Below are positions 17,002-25,940 of a stretch of 64,000 nucleotides of DNA, in pieces (position 1 is the stretch's first letter; each line of letters starts with the position of its first letter). The DNA comes from CAZIVP01 sp964542915 (GTDB taxonomy: Bacteria > Calditrichota > Calditrichia > Calditrichales > Calditrichaceae). A program made the translations under genes and the position numbers. The stretch lies in the NCBI GenBank assembly GCA_964542915.1, contig CAZIVP010000007.1:110648-174647 (forward strand). Reading direction: 5' to 3'. Below the pieces are notes generated by a model. That model did no database searches. It saw nothing but the letters and a program-made list of their open reading frames with translations, and was not told the DNA's origin.

Positions 17002-18960
17002 TCAGTTTACACAAACGGCGTTGAAGCGGCAGACATCAACACAGGTGCCGCAACCGATGCATTTGTCGTTCAAAATATAATGGGCGGATTTTTTTTCACC
17101 GATGATAGCGTCGGCGGGACACTTACGCACACACAATCCGCAACCTGTGCACTTTTCCTGATCGATGCTGTACGTAAGCAATTCGGCGCATACACCCGCG
17201 GGACAGCGGCGCTCATAAATATGCGCCTCATATTCTTCCCGAAACCACTGCAGCGTACTCAAAACGGGATTGGGAGCGGATTGCCCCAAACCGCACAGGC
17301 TGGTATCCTGAATCACTTCCGCCAGCCGCGGAAGATATATCACGCTTTTAAAACGCTCCAGGGCGTCGATACCGGTTTCCTGTTGCCGGCCGCGGCTTAA
17401 CAGCTCCAAAGTATTCAACATTTGGCGGGTGCCCTCCCGGCAAGGGATGCATTTGCCGCAGCTCTCCCGCTGAATAAAATCCATAAAAAATTTAGCCAGA
17501 TCGACCATGCAGGTACCTTCGTCCATAACGACCATTCCACCGGAACCCATCATGGCGCCAACGGATTTGAGCGATTCGTAATCCACCGTTATATCGATGT
17601 GCTGTTCCGGAATGCAGCCGCCGGAGGGGCCGCCGATCTGAACCGCTTTAAACGGCCTATCATCGGCTACGCCTCCGCCGATATCGAATACGACTTCGCG
17701 AATGGGGATGCCCATGGCTACCTCGACGAGGCCGGTATGTTTGATTTTGCCGGAGAGGGCAAACACCTTGGTGCCTTTACTGCCTTCGGTGCCGCAGGTA
17801 TGGAACCATTCGGCGCCGTTAACAATAATCGACCCGATATTGGCCAGCGTTTCCACATTGTTGATTATGGTTGGTTTGCCGAAAAGTCCGCTCACGGCCG
17901 GAAACGGCGGTCGCGGTCTCGGCATACCGCGACCGCCTTCGATGCTGTGAATCAGGGCGGTTTCTTCGCCGCATACAAAGGCGCCGGCGCCCTTTTTAAT
18001 GACGACTTCAAAATCAAAGCCGCTGTCCAGGATATTTTCGCCGATCAGATTGTAGCGACGCGCCCGATCGATCGCGTGCCGCAAACGCGTGATCGCAAGC
18101 GGATATTCTGCGCGGATATAGATATACGCCTTAGATGCACCGATGGCATAAGCCGCAATGGCCAGCCCCTCTAAAATCCGGTGCGGATCGCCTTCGATAA
18201 TGGCGCGATCCATAAACGCGCCGGGATCGCCCTCGTCGGCGTTGCAAATCATATATTTTTGATCGCTGTCGGCCTGCAGTGCAAACTTCCATTTTTTACC
18301 GGCAGGAAATCCGCCTCCGCCGCGGCCGCGTAAGCCGCTTTCTTCAATGGTATCGCATACTTCTGCGGGCGTCATGGTATGAAGGGCTCGCGCCAGTCCC
18401 TGGTAACCACCGCTTGCCATGTATTCTTCGATACTGTTCGGATCGATGATTCCGCAATTTTTCAGCACCCAGCGCGTTTGTCGTTTAAAAAAAGGATGTT
18501 CATCCAGAAACGGAATAACTTCCCAGGCCTGAAGGTTGGGATTGCGATGTTGTCCCGTAACCGCGTCCAGCGGTACTTTGCCCTCCAATACCTGTTCGGC
18601 AATGTGCGCCGCTTTATCGGCGGTAACTTGACGAAACATCAAACGTGTGCGACCGGGTAATTGTACGTCCATCAGCGGTTCGTCCGAACAAAGGCCGATG
18701 CATCCGACTTCAATTACGTCGGCATCCACATTTCGATCGTTCAAATACTGACGAAGCGCATTTATTGTTTTATCGGCGCCCGCACTTAAACCGCAGGTTC
18801 CGGCGCCGATATAAAAGATCGGTTTCGTTACCACATTGCGACGTACAGCAGCAAGGATGTTTTCACGGCGGTGCGATACGGAGCTTTGCTTTCCGGTTAC
18901 ATAGTCCGGTTGAAGCAATGCTGAGAATAACTCCTGAACCTGTTTTGTTTGTTGATTCAC
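17002..18960 (-). CDS. hydB: NAD-linked [FeFe] hydrogenase, flavin/NADH subunit (HydB/HndC, NuoF-like)
   Basis: 652-residue electron-input subunit that binds FMN and NAD(H). An N-terminal thioredoxin-like 2Fe-2S domain (GAGTCGLSAG, EVGCIGLC) precedes the NuoF core with the FMN/NADH loop RGRGGGGFPAGKKW, the 4Fe-4S site SCGKCIPCREGT, and a C-terminal pair of 4Fe-4S clusters (CTGCGLCVRKC, CIGCGTCVDVC). This layout is that of HydB of bifurcating hydrogenases, not of complex I NuoF, which lacks the terminal ferredoxin domain. The start is GTG preceded by GGGAGAAG; it lies one base after the small subunit gene's stop, so the two are coupled. Confidence 0.95.
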   Translation of the reverse strand: MNQQTKQVQELFSALLQPDYVTGKQSSVSHRRENILAAVRRNVVTKPIFYIGAGTCGLSAGADKTINALRQYLNDRNVDADVIEVGCIGLCSDEPLMDVQLPGRTRLMFRQVTADKAAHIAEQVLEGKVPLDAVTGQHRNPNLQAWEVIPFLDEHPFFKRQTRWVLKNCGIIDPNSIEEYMASGGYQGLARALHTMTPAEVCDTIEESGLRGRGGGGFPAGKKWKFALQADSDQKYMICNADEGDPGAFMDRAIIEGDPHRILEGLAIAAYAIGASKAYIYIRAEYPLAITRLRHAIDRARRYNLIGENILDSGFDFEVVIKKGAGAFVCGEETALIHSIEGGRGMPRPRPPFPAVSGLFGKPTIINNVETLANIGSIIVNGAEWFHTCGTEGSKGTKVFALSGKIKHTGLVEVAMGIPIREVVFDIGGGVADDRPFKAVQIGGPSGGCIPEQHIDITVDYESLKSVGAMMGSGGMVVMDEGTCMVDLAKFFMDFIQRESCGKCIPCREGTRQMLNTLELLSRGRQQETGIDALERFKSVIYLPRLAEVIQDTSLCGLGQSAPNPVLSTLQWFREEYEAHIYERRCPAGVCAELLTYSIDQEKCTGCGLCVRKCPADAIIGEKKSAHYILNDKCIGCGTCVDVCRFNAVCVN

Positions 18961-18961
18961 G

Positions 18962-19429
18962 TTACTTCTCCCGATTTCTGTATTCTCTTAAAATTTTACG
19001 AACCTGGCCGGTTTGCACCCCGGCATGAAATTCTCCATTTACGCTGATCACCGGCGCTAATCCGCATGCGCCGATGCAGGCAACCACTTCCAGGCTGAAC
19101 AGACCGTCGCGGCTGGTTTCGCCCGGTTTAATCTTCAATTCCTGCTGAAGGGTTTTCAGGACGCCTGCAGAACCCTTAACATGGCAGGCTGTGCCGCGAC
19201 AAACCTGAATGTGGTATTTACCGATGGGCTGAAACCGAAATTGATTATAAAAGGTTGCCACACCGTATATTTTGCTGGCGGGAAGATTAAGATGGCGACC
19301 GATTTCGGTTACGGCCTCGCGCGATAAATAGCCTTGTTCTTCCTGAATTTCCTGTAAAATCGGGATCAAGCTGTCCCGCTTTGCCGCAGGAAAGCGTTGC
19401 AGAATCGTGTCAACACCGTTTTGTTGCAT
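18962..19429 (-). CDS. hydC: NAD-linked [FeFe] hydrogenase, 2Fe-2S subunit (HydC/HndA, NuoE-like)
   Basis: 155-residue thioredoxin-like 2Fe-2S protein, the third subunit of the trimeric hydrogenase. The four cluster cysteines are in CRGTAC and CIGACG, in the usual NuoE spacing, and the N-terminal helical bundle (LIPILQEIQEEQGYLS) is intact. It sits between rex and the flavin subunit with short gaps (11 and 1 bases). Confidence 0.95.
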   Translation of the reverse strand: MQQNGVDTILQRFPAAKRDSLIPILQEIQEEQGYLSREAVTEIGRHLNLPASKIYGVATFYNQFRFQPIGKYHIQVCRGTACHVKGSAGVLKTLQQELKIKPGETSRDGLFSLEVVACIGACGLAPVISVNGEFHAGVQTGQVRKILREYRNREK

Positions 19430-19440
19430 ATTTCAACTCC

Positions 19441-20061
19441 TCAATCATCCTGTTTATGCGTTAAAAAGGCCAGTTTTTCGAGCTCCATGGTGATATCCAA
19501 TTGACCGCGCAGGACAAAGTCCGGGACGCGTATCGGAAAAGGAGCAAAGTTGAGAATCGCCCGGATACCGCTCTCGACCATCCGATCGGCAATGTTCTGG
19601 GCCGCATCGGCCGGCACGGTGATGATGCCGATGGCTGCATCCAATTCCCTGATCTTGTTTTCCATTTGGTCCACAGGGAAACAACGGCAGCCGGCAATAA
19701 CCCGGCCGGTCTTATTCTCATCGTTATCAAAGGCGGCGACAATCTCAAATGCGGGTTGCCGGTAGCCGAAATAGGAGAGAAACGCCCGCCCCAAATTGCC
19801 GACACCGGCAAGGACAATTCTCTGCTTATGCCCGTTTTCCAGGATTTCCCGAATGCGGTCGATCAGTTGCTCCACGTGATAGCCCTGCTTGGATTGGCTT
19901 GCGTAGCCGATTTGCATCAAATCACGCCGGACCTGCGCCGGGGTATTATCCGCGAGATGTGCCAACTGATGGGAATAGATATATTTTTGGCCCTCTCTTA
20001 CCACCAGGCTCAGAAGGCGTTTGTAAAGCACCAGTCGTTCTATGGTTTTAACGGGCAACAT
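19441..20061 (-). CDS. rex: Redox-sensing transcriptional repressor Rex
   Basis: 206-residue repressor that senses the NADH/NAD+ ratio: it binds DNA when NADH is low and releases when NADH rises. The N-terminal winged helix (TIERLVLYKRLL, and the DLMQIGY region) and the Rossmann fold with GVGNLGRAFLSY and the AAFDNDENKTG block match Rex. It is the first gene of the hydrogenase operon, and Rex-type operators flank its promoter. By inference high NADH would open the operon so that excess reductant leaves as H2, and Rex controls its own synthesis. Confidence 0.96.
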   Translation of the reverse strand: MLPVKTIERLVLYKRLLSLVVREGQKYIYSHQLAHLADNTPAQVRRDLMQIGYASQSKQGYHVEQLIDRIREILENGHKQRIVLAGVGNLGRAFLSYFGYRQPAFEIVAAFDNDENKTGRVIAGCRCFPVDQMENKIRELDAAIGIITVPADAAQNIADRMVESGIRAILNFAPFPIRVPDFVLRGQLDITMELEKLAFLTHKQDD

Positions 20062-20092
20062 GATTGTTCCTTAATTGTGCAAGTATTCACAC

Positions 20093-20108
20093 TGTGAACT
20101 GTTTCACA
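20093..20108. promoter_or_regulatory. Rex operator 1
   Basis: TGTGAACTGTTTCACA, TGTGAA-N4-TTCACA, the core of the known Rex consensus TTGTGAA-N4-TTCACAA. It lies directly downstream of the -10 box of the rex promoter and covers the expected start of transcription. It overlaps a perfect palindrome, TTTCACATGTGAAA, at 20102-20115, and an adjacent one at 20086-20098. Confidence 0.75.
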
Positions 20109-20113
20109 TGTGA

Positions 20114-20142
20114 AATATAACACAAATGCGCGACCTGGTCAA
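20114..20142 (-). promoter_or_regulatory. sigma70 promoter of the hydrogenase operon
   Basis: On the minus strand TTGACC (20142-20137) and TATATT (20119-20114) are separated by 17 bases. The promoter lies about 50 bases upstream of the rex ATG and between two Rex-type operators. Confidence 0.7.
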
Positions 20143-20146
20143 ATAT

Positions 20147-20164
20147 TTGTGAAAATTTTAACAA
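20147..20164. promoter_or_regulatory. Rex operator 2
   Basis: TTGTGAAAATTTTAACAA matches TTGTGAA-N4-TTCACAA in 17 of 18 positions, with A for C in one half. It lies just upstream of the -35 box, so Rex bound at both sites would bracket the promoter. Confidence 0.7.
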
Positions 20165-20483
20165 AAATATTGCTGGATTTTTCTTCATGGGAATTGCAGG
20201 GAAAATAAGTAAGGATCGGGGCGTGGAGGTTCTGTAAATATGTCTGCTGAATTACACGTTTTTTATTTTATTCGTTCATTAACGATAAGCGCTTTTTAAC
20301 CTGGAATTTGTGAATCATTTCTGCTCCAAACGTTTGAAGCGGTTAATAAAAATGCGCGTTTATTACGTCGAATAAAGGTACCGCATGAGAGACAGCGGTT
20401 GCTTACATTACGATCAGGTTTGGAATTGGGCGCGATTTGTGTAATTTATGGCTCAGGGTATTTGTAAAAGGAAAGGGCATGCC

Positions 20484-20876
20484 GTGGCCGAAATTCGTTT
20501 AAATACACATGAAGTGCTGGAAATCGTTCGCAAGAATGTATCGCTGCCGGATTACATCCGAAATATATACGCCCGCCCCGACGGATTTGTGCTGCAAATA
20601 AAGCTCCGCTCTTTACTCCCGCCCATTACCGCCGATATCTTCTTTGAACGTTATGAAAACGGAAACATACACCTGAAAATCAAAACCAACGGGCTTATTG
20701 ATCTGATTCTGAAATTATTCAATCTGCCCCAAAACGAATGGTTTAAGATCCATCCACCGGAAGTGAGCATTGATGTAAACGGTCTTTTACGGGCAATGAT
20801 GCGGGGCGTGGAGGTAACGTATATTGATTATAAAGATGAGCAATTTTCGATATCGACGATGCCGGTGGATAATTAA
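20484..20876 (+). CDS. Conserved-looking hypothetical protein
   Basis: 130 residues, unrecognised. It looks like a small soluble alpha/beta protein with no signal peptide, membrane segment or catalytic motif: an N-terminal helix (THEVLEIVRKNV), several beta strands (GFVLQIKL, GNIHLKIKT), a helix LIDLILKLFNL and a terminal DEQFSISTM strand. I chose GTG at 20484 because AGGAAAGG lies nine bases upstream; an in-frame ATG at 20448 lacks a ribosome site. It stands alone, divergent from rex and convergent with the isochorismatase-like gene. Confidence 0.6.
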   Translation: MAEIRLNTHEVLEIVRKNVSLPDYIRNIYARPDGFVLQIKLRSLLPPITADIFFERYENGNIHLKIKTNGLIDLILKLFNLPQNEWFKIHPPEVSIDVNGLLRAMMRGVEVTYIDYKDEQFSISTMPVDN

Positions 20877-21057
20877 AAGCCGCAATGATATCGATTTTAG
20901 CTTTTAATATTACCACAATTGAATCGCTGAATTATTCAGTATGCATTCATGCAACCATCCAATAAATTACAAAATCATTTATTTATTAGAATTGGGTACT
21001 TCGCGACTGAACCGGATTTACTTAAACCAGGTCTGTCAGGGTCAAGCTATTGGTTCT

Positions 21058-21600
21058 TCACTTGACCAATTTTGAAATCTGTTTAAACCGATCCGTCCCG
21101 GCTTCTTTGCACAACTCAAACAGCAATGATTCCGAAGTGGTTATAATGCAGCCGCTGTCGCGCAGTCGTTCGACGGCCACGCTTTTATCATTTGGCCCGC
21201 GTGAACCGATGCAGTCTTCTACAATTACCGGCTGGTAATCCGCATCGACCAAATCCAGCGCCGTTTGCATGACGCACACATGCGCTTCGATGCCAAACAG
21301 AATGATCGAAGGCCGTTGTAAACGATTCAAAGCTTCCATAAAGCTCGGTTCGCCGCAGCAACTGAAGGCTATCTTTTCGATGCGATCAGCATCTTGGAGG
21401 ATGGACGCCACCGATGGAATGGTATTGCCCAGACCTTTGGTGTATTGCTGTGTTACGCGGATCGGGGCGTCGAGTATTTGCAAGCCTTTAATCAGGCGTT
21501 TAATATTGTTTTCCAAATGTTCGTGTGCGTGAATATGCGGAAAGAGCCGCTCCTGTAAATCGACCAGCACAGCCGCAGAATTTTCTATAACAATGCGCAT
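21058..21600 (-). CDS. Isochorismatase-like cysteine hydrolase
   Basis: 180-residue cytoplasmic hydrolase of the isochorismatase superfamily. The catalytic triad is visible: Asp in AVLVDLQE, Lys in IEKIAFSC and the nucleophilic Cys in GIEAHVCVMQT. The family hydrolyses C-N or ether bonds in compounds such as nicotinamide, N-carbamoyl compounds or isochorismate; the YcaC-like size gives no substrate. It lies about 15 bases after a metallophosphoesterase gene on the same strand, so the two are probably cotranscribed. A short inverted repeat (GGTCAAG/CTTGACC) overlaps its stop and could end transcription. Confidence 0.9.
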   Translation of the reverse strand: MRIVIENSAAVLVDLQERLFPHIHAHEHLENNIKRLIKGLQILDAPIRVTQQYTKGLGNTIPSVASILQDADRIEKIAFSCCGEPSFMEALNRLQRPSIILFGIEAHVCVMQTALDLVDADYQPVIVEDCIGSRGPNDKSVAVERLRDSGCIITTSESLLFELCKEAGTDRFKQISKLVK

Positions 21601-21615
21601 GTCGTCTCTCCATCT

Positions 21616-22464
21616 TTAAAAAACAATTTGTTTAAGACCCTGTTCAATGCCCCTTACCGCGCCGCGTCGACGCTCGTTAGGGTAGCCCAGACAGTGGGCC
21701 ACGTATCGTACACGTTCGATAACCCTTTCCCGATTGATATGCTGGTGACCATAAATATGGATACTTGACCCCAGTGTGCGTAACTGTCGTTCGATCAGGG
21801 ACGAACCGGCGACGCGGCTGAAATTGAAGGCCGGCATACGATCATATTTCTTCATTCGTTCGCGGTCTCTTTGCCGGTCTTCGCTGAACATAACATCCTG
21901 GCGCGGCAAGAAGTGGCTGAACGAGATTGTGGGGGCAAGATCATTTCCGTTTTGGCGGCGGTTCAATTCCATAAAATAGCGGATTGGAGGATAGCCTTTA
22001 AATGAATCCGGCCAGTTAACAAAATAGTTATCGCTCCACATTCGATTGCTCTCATCCTCACCGGGCTTTGGAATATATAATGAATCTGCGCCCTGTTCGG
22101 GTGTAGTATACCAGGAATGAAGCGGTACAATCCTTATGACTGCCTCTTTGTGCGCTTTAAGCGTTTGAGGACTCATAAAAACAGCGTTTTGCTCGCAGAA
22201 CGTATAAATCCGTTCAAATTTTTCTATGGAATCTTGCCAGCCCTCATTTCGAATCCAAAGATCGTGATTGCCCGGCGTAAAAAAAAGATATGCGAAGCGT
22301 TGTTTCAGGCGCAACAACGTATCTTTTAATAAATCAAAATGATGGCTAACGTCCCCGGAAAGAATCAAAATATCCTCTTTATAATCATGCCCGGACAAGT
22401 CCTCCATCCATTGCCGGTTTTCATCATAATCCACATGTATGTCGGAAATCGTAAAAATGCGCAT
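21616..22464 (-). CDS. Calcineurin-like metallophosphoesterase
   Basis: 282-residue predicted phosphoesterase with the dimetal-site motifs in order: DIHVDYD near the start, ILSGDVSHH, TPGNHDLW and, near the end, IYGHQHINRE. The family cleaves phosphomono- or diesters, including nucleotides and nucleic acids; the substrate is unknown. I start at ATG 22464, which begins MRIFTISDIH as in relatives; the frame extends 32 codons upstream without support. No signal peptide, so cytoplasmic. Upstream partner of the isochorismatase-like gene. Confidence 0.9.
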   Translation of the reverse strand: MRIFTISDIHVDYDENRQWMEDLSGHDYKEDILILSGDVSHHFDLLKDTLLRLKQRFAYLFFTPGNHDLWIRNEGWQDSIEKFERIYTFCEQNAVFMSPQTLKAHKEAVIRIVPLHSWYTTPEQGADSLYIPKPGEDESNRMWSDNYFVNWPDSFKGYPPIRYFMELNRRQNGNDLAPTISFSHFLPRQDVMFSEDRQRDRERMKKYDRMPAFNFSRVAGSSLIERQLRTLGSSIHIYGHQHINRERVIERVRYVAHCLGYPNERRRGAVRGIEQGLKQIVF

Positions 22465-22613
22465 AAAGCTCAACCGTTTTATATATGGCATAGGATAATA
22501 ACGGAAAGGGTGCAATTCAAACCGATTGTTTTTAGCGAAATGAGAAACCGCATTCATCAAACATTAAGGTGTTGTATCTTTAATCAAACGCAGAAGCGGC
22601 GTTGTGGGATGCT

Positions 22614-25538
22614 TTATCTTGATTCTTTCTCATTTTGTTTGGGAGGACCGACCATCTCTTGGACCAGACTGAGCATTTGTTTGAAATCGATCGGTTTACT
22701 GATAATGCCGTCGCTCTGGTCAATGATTTTTCCCATTTTTTCCGTTACCGCATAACCGGTAATAAAAAGAAACTTGTGTGAATAACCCAATGCTTTAACT
22801 TTTTTAAAGAGGTCCGTTCCCGACATTACCGGCATGTTAATATCCGAAATAATCAAATCGAATGTCCGGTCATTAATAAGTTGCAATGCCTTGAGGCCGT
22901 TACCGGCTCCATTGCACTTATAGCCCTCATTTTTTAACATTTCAACCATGGTATGTTGAATATCCTCCTCATCATCAACCACTAAAATACTGGGATTTTC
23001 AACGGATCGGCCCTTATTTGCAGAAGCCTTGATATCGATAATTTTTGTGGACAGGTAGTCCTGTTTTTGAATGTCCGTTATGCGGCGCAAATCCTGGACA
23101 AGCTCTGCAATACGGTTGACCAGAGTTCGGCTTTTAGTCAAATATTCTTTTTTATTGTTGTTTAATTCCATCAGATTAATATAATTCGACAGGGCCTGCA
23201 AAGGTTGCGAAAACTCATGGGAAACGGCGCCGGCCAACTCCTGTACCGTCTTTAACATTTCCGCCCGACGTGCATCTTCTTCCGTTCGTTTCTGTTTTGT
23301 TATGTCGTTTGCAACGGTAATGTAGGCAATGGGTTGATCATGCTCATCGTATATGGTGGAGGTGGACATGTGGAGCGGAAATTCGGTGCCGTTTTTACGA
23401 CGATCCATCAATTCGCCCTGCCAGCCGCCGTTGCGTGTTTTGGAAACAAATGTCTCCATCAATTGCGGCGCCGTTTGCTTTTTTTGCAGTTCATGCGCCG
23501 TATGGCCGTGCACTTCATCCCGCCTGCAATCGTAGACTTTAAGAAACGAATCGTTCACAAACAAAATATTGTAATCCAGATCAGTAATACAGATGATCTC
23601 CGTTACACTGGCGATTGCCTGCGCAAACATTTTCAACGATTCCTCGGCCTTTTTTTGGTCGGTGATATCATGAAGGCTTTCAATGATGTTTGAAATCGTG
23701 CCATCGGAATCAGGTAAAGGATGATAGGTGATGTCCATGTAGCGTTTACCCAAACCGGGAAAGGTAAACCACAATTGATACTGAACGATCTTTCCTTGCA
23801 GGCAGGCTTCAAGGTGTTTCTTTATGATCGAATCAAAAATGGTATCTCCGAAAAATTCTCTCACCGGCCGACCGCTCATTTGTTGTTGCTTAACATCAAA
23901 TGCCCGACGATAGGCTTCATTTGTGATTTGGTAGTTGAAATTACTGTCGATAACCGACATACCGTCGTTGGTGAGGGATACAATTTGTTGGTTGCGTTTT
24001 AATTCATTTTCGGCAACCTTACGTTCGGTAATATCTTCTTTAATCGCTAAAAAATGGGTAATGGCGCCTTGCTCGTCTTTGATCGGGGCAATGTGTGCAA
24101 ACTCCCAGTAAGATTTACCGTTTTTTTGGACATTGTGCAATTCGCCACGCCATACTTCACCGTTTCGGATAGTATTCCAAAGATTGGCATAAAATTCTTT
24201 CGATTGCATACCCGATTTTAATATACGCGGATTTTTGCCGATCACTTCATCGCGGCTATAACCGGTGATTCTGGTGAAAAATGGATTCACATATTCGATG
24301 TTGCCCGAAACATCCGTGATCATAATCGAAGTGGGATTTTGCTCCACAGCCTGGCTCAGTATGCGGATTTGTTCCTCTTCCTTTTTTCGTTTACTGATAT
24401 CTTTGCCGATGCCCAGTACAAAGCTGCGATTATCATATCGGATGTTACTCAGAGTAAGTTCCAGCGTTATAGAACGGCCATTCAGAGTCTTGTGATTGGC
24501 TTCTAAGTTTTTTTCACCTTCCCGCTCGAGAGAAGCAACCAAATCGCGCCACGCGGTTTCATCTTCAATGGAATGATTAATATCATAAAAACACATTTCG
24601 CGTATAGATGACTTCGAATATTCCAATTTGGAGCACGCCGCTTCGTTCACATCCAGAAAACGGCCGGTGTCGGCATCGATAACAAACACTAATTCCGTGC
24701 TCTTTTGCATTAAATAACGAAATAAAACCAACTGATCTTCGTCAATTTTGCGATTTGTAATGTCGCGAATCACACCCTCCAGGTAGAGCAATTGATGCGA
24801 TTCGTCAAATACGCCGCTTCCGAATTCTTCGACCCAACGCCAGCGTCCGTCGCGATGTTTGATTCGGTAACTCAAATGGAAGGGATGGTTTCGTTCGAGA
24901 GCCCGGCTAACATTGTTAACAATATAGGATGTGTCTTCGGGATGAAATAGCTGCATCAAAGTGATTTCGTTATTCAAAAACCGCTCGGGCGGGTAGCCGC
25001 TTAACTGTTTGATGTTATCGCTGATTTTTAATACCGTATAATGTTCATCATCTTTGCATTGATAAGACGTAGCGGGCAAGTTTCCCGTTTTCGTACGATA
25101 GTGTTTTTCGGCCCTGTTAAGCCAATCAATGGCTTGTCTTTTTTCGCGGGCGTATTGCAGTGTATGTTTCAACCATTCGTCGTTGATTTTGTGGTTGACA
25201 ATGAAATCATCCAAACCGGCATCGATCATTCGATGGCCTGTCTCTGAATTTTCCGTATCCACGACGGCAATAATCAGAGTGTGCGGATACCTCTGTTTGA
25301 TGAGCGAAACAACCCGCTTTAATATGCTTTGATCTTCAATATCTTGCAGGAATACCAGTTCGAACGCCTCTTGATCCAGGGCATGGAACGACTCAGAGGT
25401 TGTTGAAACATTATGAATCCCGAGAGCAATATCGTCGATGCGATCCGGCAAACTGTTCAAAAGTGCGCCGGTTTTATTCGAAGCATCTTCAACGACCAGA
25501 ATGTGTCGGTATTCTTTATTTTTTGTTGTATTGGTCAA
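22614..25538 (-). CDS. Multi-PAS signalling protein with HisKA and receiver but no ATPase domain
   Basis: 974 residues, no transmembrane segment. Order: a degenerate receiver-like domain (HILVVEDASN, about 1-140), five PAS/PAC modules (about 150-740; each ends in a DITNRK- or DITERK-type motif), a HisKA dimerisation helix pair with His in AVSHEFSQPL, then directly a receiver (ILVVDDEEDI, phospho-Asp in LIISDINMP, Lys in IISKPI). No HATPase motif (N box, DxGxG, GLGL) lies between HisKA and receiver, so it cannot autophosphorylate alone; it may act as a phosphotransfer hub, phosphatase or scaffold. The start is TTG with a weak ribosome site. Monocistronic. Confidence 0.88.
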   Translation of the reverse strand: MTNTTKNKEYRHILVVEDASNKTGALLNSLPDRIDDIALGIHNVSTTSESFHALDQEAFELVFLQDIEDQSILKRVVSLIKQRYPHTLIIAVVDTENSETGHRMIDAGLDDFIVNHKINDEWLKHTLQYAREKRQAIDWLNRAEKHYRTKTGNLPATSYQCKDDEHYTVLKISDNIKQLSGYPPERFLNNEITLMQLFHPEDTSYIVNNVSRALERNHPFHLSYRIKHRDGRWRWVEEFGSGVFDESHQLLYLEGVIRDITNRKIDEDQLVLFRYLMQKSTELVFVIDADTGRFLDVNEAACSKLEYSKSSIREMCFYDINHSIEDETAWRDLVASLEREGEKNLEANHKTLNGRSITLELTLSNIRYDNRSFVLGIGKDISKRKKEEEQIRILSQAVEQNPTSIMITDVSGNIEYVNPFFTRITGYSRDEVIGKNPRILKSGMQSKEFYANLWNTIRNGEVWRGELHNVQKNGKSYWEFAHIAPIKDEQGAITHFLAIKEDITERKVAENELKRNQQIVSLTNDGMSVIDSNFNYQITNEAYRRAFDVKQQQMSGRPVREFFGDTIFDSIIKKHLEACLQGKIVQYQLWFTFPGLGKRYMDITYHPLPDSDGTISNIIESLHDITDQKKAEESLKMFAQAIASVTEIICITDLDYNILFVNDSFLKVYDCRRDEVHGHTAHELQKKQTAPQLMETFVSKTRNGGWQGELMDRRKNGTEFPLHMSTSTIYDEHDQPIAYITVANDITKQKRTEEDARRAEMLKTVQELAGAVSHEFSQPLQALSNYINLMELNNNKKEYLTKSRTLVNRIAELVQDLRRITDIQKQDYLSTKIIDIKASANKGRSVENPSILVVDDEEDIQHTMVEMLKNEGYKCNGAGNGLKALQLINDRTFDLIISDINMPVMSGTDLFKKVKALGYSHKFLFITGYAVTEKMGKIIDQSDGIISKPIDFKQMLSLVQEMVGPPKQNEKESR

Positions 25539-25940
25539 TTGTATGGCTCACTCAATATTCTTTTGACATTTTTTAATTTTCGTCTAAACTCCGGTAAACT
25601 TGAGAGCGGCGAATTGGGAGGGCAAGTTAATCCAAATACAAGAAAATCAGGGATTAATACATTTAAAATGATTAGCGTTAACGGCAGTTGAAGCAGGTGT
25701 AGAATTGTCGCCGATAAGAATGGTGTGATGCGTCGAAAAAAACATGAACGTTTTTACGAAACAAAAGAACATACCATGAGGACGCCTGTCGGATTTTATG
25801 TCGCTCCGATTCCGATCAAAAACTACTTTTGCATCAGTGTACCTTTCAATGTTTTGGTCGCAAAAACAGTGGTTAAATGGTGCGTTTCAACCAGGTTATC
25901 ATGGAAACCGATTTTTAAAAACGAATGACCCTACTTCCGG
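25539..25940. other. Intergenic region, no supported gene
   Basis: About 400 AT-rich bases between the PAS protein and a secreted protein gene. A 67-codon open frame on the plus strand (25725-25928) has no ribosome site or recognisable sequence, and I do not accept it. The region should hold the promoter of the PAS protein. Confidence 0.5.

Noticed and set aside
17422..18174. Long open frame opposite the hydrogenase flavin subunit (250 codons)
   Set aside because: Antisense shadow of a clear NuoF-like gene; sequence resembles no protein and GC-rich coding readily gives such frames. Same for 15694-16377 and 13432-14208.
20877..20930. Terminator after the hypothetical gene at 20484
   Set aside because: Inverted repeat TTAAAAGC/GCTTTTAA is AT-rich with a large loop and no T run; too weak.
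25725..25928. 67-codon plus-strand frame
   Set aside because: No ribosome site; composition unlike the neighbours; no known family.
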